Positions 49,212 to 58,334 of a DNA stretch of 64,000 nucleotides are shown in pieces. The first letter of the stretch is position 1, and each line of letters starts with the position of its first letter. The DNA is from Climacium dendroides (taxonomy: Eukaryota; Streptophyta; Bryopsida; Hypnales; Climaciaceae). Location: contig OX467082.1 in NCBI GenBank assembly GCA_950106755.1, positions 31,062,001 through 31,126,000 of the forward strand. The letters are read 5' to 3'. Below the pieces are notes generated by a model that worked only from the letters and a program-made list of their open reading frames with translations, was not told the DNA's origin and searched no databases. The translations under genes were made by a program, and so were the position numbers.

Positions 49212-49637
49212 ATGTCTTCGGAAATTGGAGAATTGGATTGGAAGAGTTATCTCGACAGGGAATTTATGGGAGAATGTGATAGTGCAAGTGAAGCACAACC
49301 CGCAATGGAATATAATGTACCATATTACAATCACTTACAACATTTAGTCTTGCAACATATGCAACACATGCGTTGGTATGCTAAAGGTACTATAGGTACT
49401 GAGAACTTTGTCCCAGAGACCATAGATGACATATACTACAACAACATGTACTGCCTTTCATGGTTCTATAATGGTGTTTATTCATTCGACAATTGGAAAG
49501 AGCAATATGACAACTGGCTAGGTGAACAAGTATATGAAGCCATGAATGAAGTAGACATACAATGGTGGTCATGGGGTTTGTCCACTTCTTCTGAATCTAT
49601 AACTACTGAAGGAAGCATACAAAGTACTAGATGTTAG
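49212..49637 (+). CDS. Unknown 141-aa reading frame
   Basis: An uninterrupted frame from ATG to TAG, rich in Trp and Tyr (for example NNMYCLSWFYNGVYSFDNW), with an acidic N-terminus. Composition is compatible with coding sequence, but no family was recognised. It lies just left of the large CACTA insertion at 49807 and may be an exon of the element that the TNP2 relic at 60471 belongs to. That link is speculative. Confidence 0.3.
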   Translation: MSSEIGELDWKSYLDREFMGECDSASEAQPAMEYNVPYYNHLQHLVLQHMQHMRWYAKGTIGTENFVPETIDDIYYNNMYCLSWFYNGVYSFDNWKEQYDNWLGEQVYEAMNEVDIQWWSWGLSTSSESITTEGSIQSTRC

Positions 49638-50097
49638 GGAGGATTAGTCATATGAATCCAAGCACAATGCATTGCATATGTATGGCAATAATGCTAGCAA
49701 ACTTGATAATAGCTCCAAGTCCAATCTTTAATAAAGGAATGTTTAAGTAATGATAGTATTTGTATGTAGGATGGATTTCAATCGTGGTCATTACATATGG
49801 TACAACCACTATAAGAAAACTGTGTCTGCAACGACATCACAATTTGGACACCTGGACATCGCGCGTGACACATTCCATGTTTGCACTAATGTCCAATCAC
49901 TTCGTGCTACCGTGGACATGCCAAAAACATGGTATGTTGCATCGGATTTGCAAGCCCAGCATCGTGATGTCCATAAAGACATCGGTCAACGGGTAACTTC
50001 AGGAGTTGACATGTGGCTGTCACCTAGATGCGGAAAAGCCAGAGTGTCATTTTTTTCATCCATTGACCGTCTATGATGTGGCATTTGACGTGTAAGT

Positions 50098-50190
50098 AAA
50101 GTGGCATGCCACGTCGATGCTCACGGAATTGGCTGACGTGGCATGCCACGTCGGTGCTAACGTGGCATTTGCGGATGCTGACGTGGCATT
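50098..50190. repeat. ACGT-centred palindromes, CACTA subterminal repeats
   Basis: GTGGCATGCCAC (near 50101) and the 16-bp perfect palindrome ACGTGGCATGCCACGT (50136-50151) are followed by two ACGTGGCATT half-sites (about 50160 and 50181). Inverted relatives recur at 58980-59075 near the other end of the element. Confidence 0.75.
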
Positions 50191-50559
50191 TGGGGGGGCC
50201 ACTTGCCTAGTCTACCTAGCATTTTAAGATGTCTTGTGAGACATCGCTGTGGACATCCAGGTGTCTTAAATCATGTCAGGTGAAACAGTTGTATACTGAT
50301 TGAAATGTCCATCTGAGCGTGTGGAGTTTGCACATGCGTGCTTCTTAAAGCATAACCTGTCATAGGAGATGTCTGCTTGCACAAACCAGCACAAGTACAT
50401 GCTGGAGTAGTAGATGCCTTCTTGCATTGTAGGATGTCAACGGCGACGTCCACTTGTTTGATCTTCGTAAAAGGAGATGCAATTATGAACACATTTATTT
50501 TTTGGAACATCTCAGGGAACGCATGTATGCATTGTATTGGATGTTCTAATATTGTCAAT

Positions 50560-50775
50560 GTAGTAATATGTTGTACACAATATAAAATATGCAATATATG
50601 GTATATCATATGCAATACAACATATAAAATATGCCTTACAATATATAATATATATAATATGCCATACAAAATACACCATACAAAATATATACAACATGCC
50701 ATACAAAATATAATATATATACAACATGCCATACAAAATACACCATACAATATGCCATACACTATATTTATCAAG
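50560..50775. repeat. Low-complexity CATACAAAATA repeat
   Basis: Imperfect tandem copies of ATGCCATACAAAATACACC-like blocks. They create a long but repetitive open frame on the minus strand (50271-51011) that is not regarded as a gene. Confidence 0.75.
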
Positions 50776-52249
50776 TATATTGAATGGCTCAAAAATCTAC
50801 TTAATAACTGATGAAAAGACAAGCCTTTTATACTAGTGGGGTGTAGAAGGTATGACAAACAATATGGGATATACAAAACTAAATACAATACAGGCATATA
50901 CAAAACTAAAATATGAGCAACAACATAAATACAATGATGTCTGAAATGATGTTTTAAAAAACATTTACATGTCTTAGTTATGTTTTTTTCGACGTCATTG
51001 TAAACATTCAAAAGAACATCTGTAGTATGAAATTAGACATTCACATCAATGTTGTGTTAAACATTTGCTTCAACAATTTCTAAATTTTCTACAAATCTTA
51101 TTTGTTGTTTATGATGTCATGATGAACATTTGCATGTCATTTCCAACATATATGGGGATGTCTCCTTGAACATTTAATTGATAAAGTCACATTTATTAAA
51201 TCTAGGTTGTTTGCAACATCAACTTCAATATAGTATGACACAACAATACATCCAACATGGAATTCCAATTGTAGATTATATTTTTGTCTATCTGGAAAGC
51301 TCTGATTCATTTCATTTGGATTTGTTTTGAGAAAGTTATGGACATTTTTGTTTTTTAGGCAATTAGAGCATCTTCTTGAAAACAATAACTTATTAGATGC
51401 ATTTCTAAATGCAATTTTTACAATTTTTTCAAAATAAAAATTTCACGTGGTTTAGTTTACTTGCTAGAACAATCTCACATTGGGATTAGTGCATTTTAAT
51501 TCCATCTAAAATATATTAATATTTTAGATTTTCCTTCTATCTCATACCTACTTCTACTTAATAATTTTTTTAAGAATGAAATTTAAGTTTTTTTTAATTT
51601 TTTATTTATTTCCCTGAACTCTCAACTCAATTCTCTACTATAAATATTTAAATCTCAAAACTCTATAGTGCAAAAATTTTACAAAGTCAAAAAATCTAGT
51701 CCCTCAATGCGCTAAAAAACTTGTTTTTTCCACTTTAAATCTATGCGGTCAAAAATTCTGAAATTTTTTCTACAATTTTTTCTACAATTTTTTCTACTTG
51801 TTAGGTGTAAGATCCTATAGTTAGATGTGAAAAAAATTAAAATTTCTTTTACTCTTTGCTATAGAAATGGCAATTTTCAATGTTTTCTAGCAAAAAAAGG
51901 TCTTGGTCCTTTAAGGGTTAAGATGTCAAATATCTCAAAGTCCAAGAACACTAGAAAATCACCCCAAATTAGATATGAATGATTTGAAAATAATAAATTA
52001 AGAAGGTGAAATAGCAATAAAAATTATTAAAATTTGATGCAAAATTTATAATTTTAAACTAATAAAATTTAGAATTTAAATCTTAAGTTAAAAATAAATA
52101 TTTTTATATAATATAATATTGATATGATTTTGTAAACCTTTTTTCATAACAAATCCATTCATCTAATTTATATAAATTTGTTAAATATAATTAAATCTAT
52201 ATAGCTTATAACATTTTGAAAATTTTTTTGGACATTTTTGAAAACATTT

Positions 52250-52473
52250 GATGTCCACAACAATGTCTTAGATTGCATCATTGTTTTTCATAGCACCAAT
52301 ATGCTATGATTGAAATTTAGCAATGCTTTCTATAACATCAAATCAAAATCTTTGCTTTTTCAGCGTTCGTCGCCGTGACATTCCAATATTTTCTCAGACG
52401 TATGATATTATCCTGAACGTACAACGTTTTTGGCCTGACATCAGAAAAAACATAGATTTCTTATATGGTGCAG
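52250..52473. repeat. Relic of a second CACTA right end inside the element
   Basis: The segment runs parallel to 59220-59453 (shared GATGTC.AC, GTTTTTC.TAGCA and AAAATCTTTGC-type blocks). It ends TTTCTTATATGGTG, a mutated version of the terminal TTTTCTTATAGTG. It is followed by CAG rather than the AAC seen at the outer ends. Confidence 0.75.
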
Positions 52474-52556
52474 TTGATGAATGATAGGGACTTCGATGGT
52501 TTACAACCACTGCAACAAGTCATGGACTCAGTGCGCCAACCAGCCAGGGTTACATG

Positions 52557-52800
52557 GACGTCCGGACGTTCGGACGTCCAGCGTCTACGTCCGCCGGTTC
52601 CCGAACGTCCGCCGACATAGGACGTTCTGACCGTCCAGCGGACAGGGAGGCGGACGGGGCGGACGGGAGGCGGACAGGACGGCGGACGGGGAGGTGGCCG
52701 AGAGGCGCACGGGAGGGCGGACGGGAAGGCGGCCGGGAGGGCGGACCGGGAGGCAGACGGGGAGGCGGACGGGGCAGACGGGTCGGTGTGGGGTCGTCCG
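52557..52800 (+). repeat. CGGACG-rich array, left end of the hAT-like element
   Basis: Very GC- and CpG-rich, with dozens of CGGACG/GCGGACGG hexamer-based units plus GGACGTCC palindromes at its outer edge. It contrasts sharply with the AT-rich flanks. Arg/Pro-rich open frames through it are by-products of the repeat. Confidence 0.9.
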
Positions 52801-52969
52801 ATCGGGGCATCTGGCAGAAAATGGGGTAAACTTCGGTGTAGGTTTAGATGAGTTACATTTGATGTGCGCAATTTCATCCAATTTTTTTTCTTTCAAATTC
52901 GAGCAATTTGGCATTATCATCCAATTTTTCTTCAAATTTAACCTATAGATTTGGTGCAATCCATTTTTT

Positions 52970-53580
52970 TTTAGGCATTTGGGCCTTCAATTGGCCCAAG
53001 AAAACAATGGTTCATGGTTCAAACAAATTCAATCATCCAAATAACCATAGGATGTTGTAACCCCTACATGCCGAAGCCTTATTTTCAAATTTAAACTTCC
53101 TTTAATTTGCTCTAAATTGAACAAAGAGCCCACATTTTGGTAAGATGTATCAATTTTTTTGGAATTGTAACCATACAAATTCAAACTAGACTTGTTAGAG
53201 ATTGCATAGGAAAAGAAAGCACAACAATATCACTTGTACAGTGAAAGATTATAACATTTGACAATGATGCTGTTAAAATCACAAAAAAAAGTTGAAGCCT
53301 TTTTGGCAAGGCAAATCTAAAATGTTGGGGACCCAAAGAATATGAGGTTAATGGGCCAAACTTGCCCAATCAATTTACAGCTTTGCAAAATTTACTCTAT
53401 ACTTTTTTAATATGAATTTCCAATATGAATTTTCCTCCAAGACCTACTGTATTTGAGGCTCATTTCCAAAAGCTCTTAATACAAAAGAAAAGTCAAGATT
53501 GCACAAGGTACCCTTGCATAATATCTCTTTCAGAAAAATCATTGTCCTTTAATTGCAAGATCGGACTTCTGGAGCCAAAA
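52970..53580 (+). repeat. AT-rich module, first copy of a direct repeat
   Basis: Follows the left CGGACG array. It matches 56345-56905 in several ordered blocks: GCATTTGGGC, TACAAATTCAAACTAGAC, CACAACAATATC, and GGTACCCTTGCA. The two copies are diverged and contain indels. Confidence 0.7.
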
Positions 53581-54241
53581 GTAGACTTCAAAAATAATTT
53601 CCCAAAATTATTACCTCACTAAAATGATGAAAAATAGTTAGGTTTTACTGAACTTCTAAGTTTTGCAAACACCATATTTAATATTTTGGGTCCTCAAGCA
53701 TTTAGGGGGTAATTACTATTTTTTTTTAACATGTTAATGAAGCCGACAAACTCGTTGCATGCAAAAAATTAACAACACACCATTGATACCAAACAAAAAA
53801 CCATGCTTCTAGAATCTAGAAGACAATTTACAATTATACATAATACATTGTCCAATTGAATATCTTCAACCATACATGGCAAATTAAAGAATTGGAAGAC
53901 CATACAATTTAAAACAAAAACTTCCCAATCTTGCAAATACCAACTTAAAAAATCACAATTTCCGTAATTGAAGGGTTTTAGACTTTTCTATGCAAAATTG
54001 CAAACCAACAATGACAAAAGATAGGGACAATTCACACACTTTAAAAATCATTATCAATTAAAATATCCTCGTCAATTACAAAGGCACATAAAAGTCCAAC
54101 TACATTGGCATTCATTGGTCTTAAAAAATCAAAATGGTGCACATATGCTATGCAACTATGTAATTCGCATACATACTACATTACTACTTGGCATCTATGC
54201 ATACTACCAGCCTATATACTTATATGAACTATTCTTGAACT

Positions 54242-55729
54242 TCAATATGAACCACGGAAGTGTTCATCTGGAACAGGCCAGTTGAATGAAGTACTAAAAC
54301 GGAAGATGACTTGTGCCAAAGTACTCTCTTTGTTCTGAACGCGCTTCAAGTAAGTATCAAACACCTGTGCAAATTGTGGATGGAGGTACTTGACATGTGA
54401 GCTACTTGATTCACGCTGCAACTTGTGATACGCCTCCGACATGCACTGCCTACTGATCCGTTCAGCTAATTTAGCAACAACATATTGCTCGAATAGCATG
54501 GAAAGAGAAGGGATGTTTTGCACATCCGCATCTCTTCCGTGTACATAAGTAATACTGGGATCCACCCACCACCTCCTCTTTATAGCTTCGACCTTTTCAG
54601 CTGTTGATGTGAATGTATACAACGACTTCATAGGCTCGCTCAACACTGTAGTCATCCCCCAATCACAAACTCCAATGTAAACCCGGGACTCATCTTTAGG
54701 AAAATGAAACATGATGTTGTCCGGAGAAATGTCGTTGTGGAGATGTCCAGCGGTGTGCACCGCATTCATGATGTGCAGTAATGTCCATGCAAGCTCCACG
54801 CATTTGGCTCTAAATCGCTTCAGATTTTTAGCAGCAATGATTTCTTCTTCTGTTATACGCGGCTCATACAACACTCGAAGGGCTATATTGTCTGGATAGT
54901 CGTCATCCCGACGCATCATTTCACGCAATGTACCACCGTTCCACCAGAATGAGTATCCTTCATTCTTTTTGGAATGCACTGCAAAAAAACGTATCACTCC
55001 AACATGCGGAATCCTTACTGCCATAGTCTTAGTATTGTGTTCCATCTTTGCAAAAGCAGGTCGTTCACCTTCTTGGAGAGACATCTTTGCTGCAAACTCC
55101 CATGATGGATGAATCTCCCCACATCCTTCTATTCGCACTCTCCGAATTGTAGCATAGCCACCCTGCATGATTTTGTTATTTACGGGAATCACCGTGGCCG
55201 TTTCCGGAAGGGCTATTAGAAGGCGACGTGTATTTTGTGCTTGGTCCATTCCAGGCTTGCTCGTCCACCAACCAATTGACCCTGCTCTATTCTGCCTCCT
55301 CTTAAATGGTTGGCACCTTTTGGTGAATAAATCCGCTTTCATAATGACATGCTCGAAGGCTTCATCATTTTCGCGTTTCTTCCTCCAATATTTATCCAAA
55401 ATGACCGAAGCATTCCATAATGCATCATGCACCTTGCTGTCAAGAAATTTGGGGAAATTCTTCTTCTCCGTTTCATCAATCCACTGCGGTACATGCAAGG
55501 CGTTCAACATCCTCTGCCTCATATCCACGAAGAATTTCTCGATGCATTCCTCTTCATATCGCACATATTTAGTGTCAAGAGACACTGTAGTCTCTGTCTC
55601 ATAAAACTTCACAATCAATTCGATTAAGAATGCTTTGCAACTCTCCGAGGGATTCTCCCTTGTCCACTGAATAGAGGGGGCTTCTTCTTTTCCCTTTGGC
55701 TCCTTGGAAGCCTTATTCGCCCTCGGCAT
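54242..55729 (-). CDS. Protein-kinase-like protein carried by the hAT-like element
   Basis: A single 495-aa open frame without stops. Residues 1-160 form a charged N-terminal region (ETETTVSLDTKYVRYEEECI, KYWRKKREND) without a recognised domain, though it loosely recalls DNA-binding adaptors. Residues 185-360 carry kinase-fold landmarks: a glycine-loop-like GGYATIRRV at 190, FAAKM with the ATP-binding Lys215, the catalytic loop HNDISPDNI with Asp333 and Asn338, and DWG in place of DFG with Asp356. All four key residues are present. HND instead of HRD recalls aminoglycoside/choline-kinase and some atypical kinases. The frame lies between two CGGACG arrays and starts 160 bp from the middle one, which could hold its promoter. 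It may be a captured host gene or an element-encoded regulator. Kinase activity is unproven. Confidence 0.78.
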   Translation of the reverse strand: MPRANKASKEPKGKEEAPSIQWTRENPSESCKAFLIELIVKFYETETTVSLDTKYVRYEEECIEKFFVDMRQRMLNALHVPQWIDETEKKNFPKFLDSKVHDALWNASVILDKYWRKKRENDEAFEHVIMKADLFTKRCQPFKRRQNRAGSIGWWTSKPGMDQAQNTRRLLIALPETATVIPVNNKIMQGGYATIRRVRIEGCGEIHPSWEFAAKMSLQEGERPAFAKMEHNTKTMAVRIPHVGVIRFFAVHSKKNEGYSFWWNGGTLREMMRRDDDYPDNIALRVLYEPRITEEEIIAAKNLKRFRAKCVELAWTLLHIMNAVHTAGHLHNDISPDNIMFHFPKDESRVYIGVCDWGMTTVLSEPMKSLYTFTSTAEKVEAIKRRWWVDPSITYVHGRDADVQNIPSLSMLFEQYVVAKLAERISRQCMSEAYHKLQRESSSSHVKYLHPQFAQVFDTYLKRVQNKESTLAQVIFRFSTSFNWPVPDEHFRGSY

Positions 55730-55887
55730 GTTGATAACCCGATAGAATGATGAACGTCAAAGTTTTATAAAAAAATTGGCAAGAGTTACCCCAAATATTA
55801 GACTCTTACCCACCCAAAGAAAGGAGCCATTGGAGGTCAAACCACCAGCTCTCCGCTCTCTCTTGCATGCAAAGGGGAAGGCAAAAG

Positions 55888-56262
55888 TGAGAGCAGACGG
55901 TCCGTCCGCTTGTCTTATATGAGGCGGACGGCCTCATTCCAGTCTTATAGCGGACGGAGGCCGTCCGATCGGGCGGACGGACTGGCCATCCGCCTCTTCC
56001 TAGCCGTCCGATCGGACGGTCTAGGGTTGGCGGCCGCCTCGTCCGGTCCGCACGGTCGAACAGAGGCCGTCCGCCTCTTCCTGGCCGTCCGAGCGGACGG
56101 TTTAGGGTTGGCGGACGCCTCGTCCGGTCCGCACGGTTGAATAGAGGCCGTCCGATCAGGCGGACGGGGTGGCCGTGTGCCCCCTCTGGCCCGTTCGATC
56201 GGGCGGACGGACAGTCTGCGTGATCGGACGGTCCAGAGGGGGCGATTTTTAGATCGTCCGCT
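55888..56262. repeat. Middle CGGACG/CGTCCG array with 81-bp duplication
   Basis: CpG-rich array mixing both orientations of CGGACGG. It includes two tandem 81-bp units beginning GCCTCTTCC at 55992 and 56073, each with an internal TAGGGTTGG that resembles the element's terminal TAGGGTTG. It lies between the kinase-like frame (minus) and the basic frame (plus). Confidence 0.88.
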
Positions 56263-56344
56263 TCATTTCTACCGTCTCATTTTTAGGGTGATTTTTCACC
56301 CCTTTTCATTCAATAAGCTTTATGTAGGTCTTCTTGTTTGGGAG

Positions 56345-56905
56345 GAATTGGGCATTTGGGCATTTCAATGCCTAATAATTAAAAAAATAGACCCAAGGCT
56401 TCTTCTCAACTTTCTTCAATTTCTTGAAATTTTTACTTCTAAAGAAATGTCAATATTTTCATTACATTTATCATTTTCTTGGAATTTCGAGTTTTTAACC
56501 GTACAAATTCAAACTAGACATGCTAGACATTATGGAAAAAAAGAAAACACAACAATATCCCTTATGGAGTTAAAAATTATAATGTTTACCTATGAGGGTG
56601 TTCAAATTGCAAAAAAGAGTTCAAATATTTCTTGCAAGTCAAACCATTGAACTTCGTGACACAAAAAATTGGAAGGCTTAATGTGTATAAGCTCAATTAC
56701 ATTAGGGCTAATCAAAATCCACAATACTATTATACAATTCTTCCAAATGAATTTGGATTCTAATTTATTTTCCAGAACTAATTGCATTTCAATCTCATTT
56801 CCAACTTCCAAGAGCAGGTAAAGAATACAGAAAGTCAACATTGCATTCGGTACCCTTGCACTAAATCTAAAAAAGAAAAAACACTATCAAGCATTTCCAA
56901 GAAGA
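56345..56905 (+). repeat. AT-rich module, second copy of a direct repeat
   Basis: Follows the middle CGGACG array as the first copy (52970-53580) follows the left one, so the unit [GC array plus AT module] is duplicated in direct orientation. Confidence 0.7.
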
Positions 56906-56983
56906 GATTTTTGATACTACAACTAAACATGTTCAATAGATGTGCATGTTCAAAGTTTTAAATAGTGACATCATTGACCACTA

Positions 56984-57620
56984 ATGGTCACAAAAGTGGT
57001 CACCAAAATACATTTAAACAATAATAGTAAATCCATAACCTCCGAACGTACCGAAAATCGAAGATTGCAGATTTCTTCATTCACCAATGACGAGGAAGAT
57101 GAGACGTTGGCCTCAATGTTAAAGAAGCAAGGAAACCGCCTACCAGCATCTTCAACAAGGCTAGCGGACCCGACACTGGAATCTTCAAATGCTATAGAGG
57201 CATTCACTGAAGAAGGGAGAAAGGTAGGGATGACAATGATGATGGAAGAACCCTCTAAAGCAAAGAACAAACGAGTAATGGAGTCGTTTGCTATCTCTTC
57301 AACGAAGAAAGTGAATGCAGGAAAAAAAAAACCTTGATAAGCGTTTGTCTATTCCAGAACTTCCGTTGAGAAAAGGAAAAGCGGTTGATCGCCTCCGTGA
57401 ACGTGTAGGGAAAACCTTGATGAAAGCAAAGAACGAGCAAATGATGGGCAAGCCTAAGAAAGCTCGTGTATCTTCAACAGTACAAGAGAAAAGAGGGGAA
57501 ACTCAAACACTTTCATCAGACGATGAAGAGAACACCATGAGTGATGAAGATGATGGATTCCAATCAAGAAAGTACAGTAGCGGGGCAGAGGTGAAAGGAG
57601 ATAGTGATTACCACCCCTAG
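56984..57620 (+). pseudogene. Frameshifted basic/acidic protein in the hAT-like element
   Basis: An ATG frame runs from 56984 to 57337, and a second frame continues to 57620. The switch occurs at an A run at 57322-57330. Together about 210 residues would be read: Lys/Arg-rich with KAKN motifs at two places, ending in an acidic serine tail (LSSDDEENTMSDEDDG). It is low complexity and no family was recognised. It could be a degraded element protein or, if an intron or slippage removes the shift, an active one. Confidence 0.4.
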
Positions 57621-58015
57621 GCATTCAAATTTAGAAAGGATTTGAATGAAGAACATTTACAGAACTTGGTGCTCAAATGCTTACGATTTAGAGAGATGAA
57701 TAGCTAAGATTTATTAGTTCTCGGAGCATTTCATAGTAGTACAAGGTTGCCAAATTATCTTGAAAAAATTAATGAAACTATCATTTTGGGGGGATTTTGT
57801 CCCAAGTAATATTGAAGAAATCTTCATTGTGTTATTTTTTGTTCTCAATTTCAAGTGTGTAGCACGTAAAAATTTCTGAAGCGCCAAAACTCACAAATAT
57901 GTAAGAAGAACCCTAAAACAAACTGAAAATCATGCAAAATTGCAAAATGCAAAGTTACAAACCCTCACTCTCTCAGTCGGTCACTTCCAGACTCCCTAAA
58001 CCCCTTGGCCCTTGA

Positions 58016-58334
58016 ACTGTTCGCGCGTCCGCCCGTCCGCCAATCCGTCTGCTTTCCCGTCCGCTCGTCCGCTCGTCCGCCACTCCGTCCACTCACCCGT
58101 CCGCCCATCCGTCCGCCCGTCCGCTGGCCCGTCTGCCCGTCCGCCAAGAAAAACGGTCATCTGTCCGCCCGCCCGTCCGCCAGTCTGACCGGCCCGTCCG
58201 CCCGTCCGCCCGCCCGCTCGCAGGACGGCGACCGAGGACCGTCCGTCTGCGTCCGCAGGGTCCAGACGTGCGGACGTGCGGACGTCCGATTTTGGACGTA
58301 ATTTCGCCGCGGACGCACGTCCACGACAACCCTA
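58016..58334 (-). repeat. CGTCCG-rich array, right end of the hAT-like element
   Basis: Mirror image of the left array: CGTCCGCC units on the plus strand, then GCGGACGTGCGGACGTCC and CGCACGTCCACG at the outer edge before the terminal CAACCCTA. Confidence 0.9.

Larger units (their letters stand above)
52545..58334. mobile_element. 5.79-kb hAT-like element with kinase-like ORF and CGGACG arrays
   Basis: It is flanked by a perfect 8-bp duplication CAACCAGC (52537-52544 and 58335-58342). The ends are inverted: CAGGGTTACATGGACGTCC on the left and TAGGGTTGTCGTGGACGTG read from the right. An 8-bp duplication and CAGGG-like ends point to the hAT superfamily. Terminal CGGACG (left) and CGTCCG (right) arrays are in mirror orientation, as subterminal transposase sites would be, with a third array in the middle. 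Cargo is an intact kinase-like frame (minus) and a frameshifted basic/acidic frame (plus). No hAT transposase or hATC dimerisation motif was recognised, so it is probably non-autonomous or of a divergent group. It lies within the CACTA element 49807-59453. Confidence 0.85.

Noticed and set aside
50271..51011. 246-codon open frame on the minus strand
   Set aside because: It spans a CATACAAAATA tandem repeat and the subterminal region of a CACTA element. The translation is repetitive Ile/Leu/Cys/Tyr without domain features.
49807..52473. A self-contained 2.67-kb CACTA element ending at 52473
   Set aside because: The flanking triplets (AAC and CAG) differ and the right end is mutated (TATGGTG). 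The pair 49807/59453 has a matching AAC duplication and better ends.
52461..52959. Arg/Pro-rich frames on both strands across the GC array
   Set aside because: Open frames arise automatically in a CGGACG repeat, which lacks stop codons in most frames. No independent coding signal.
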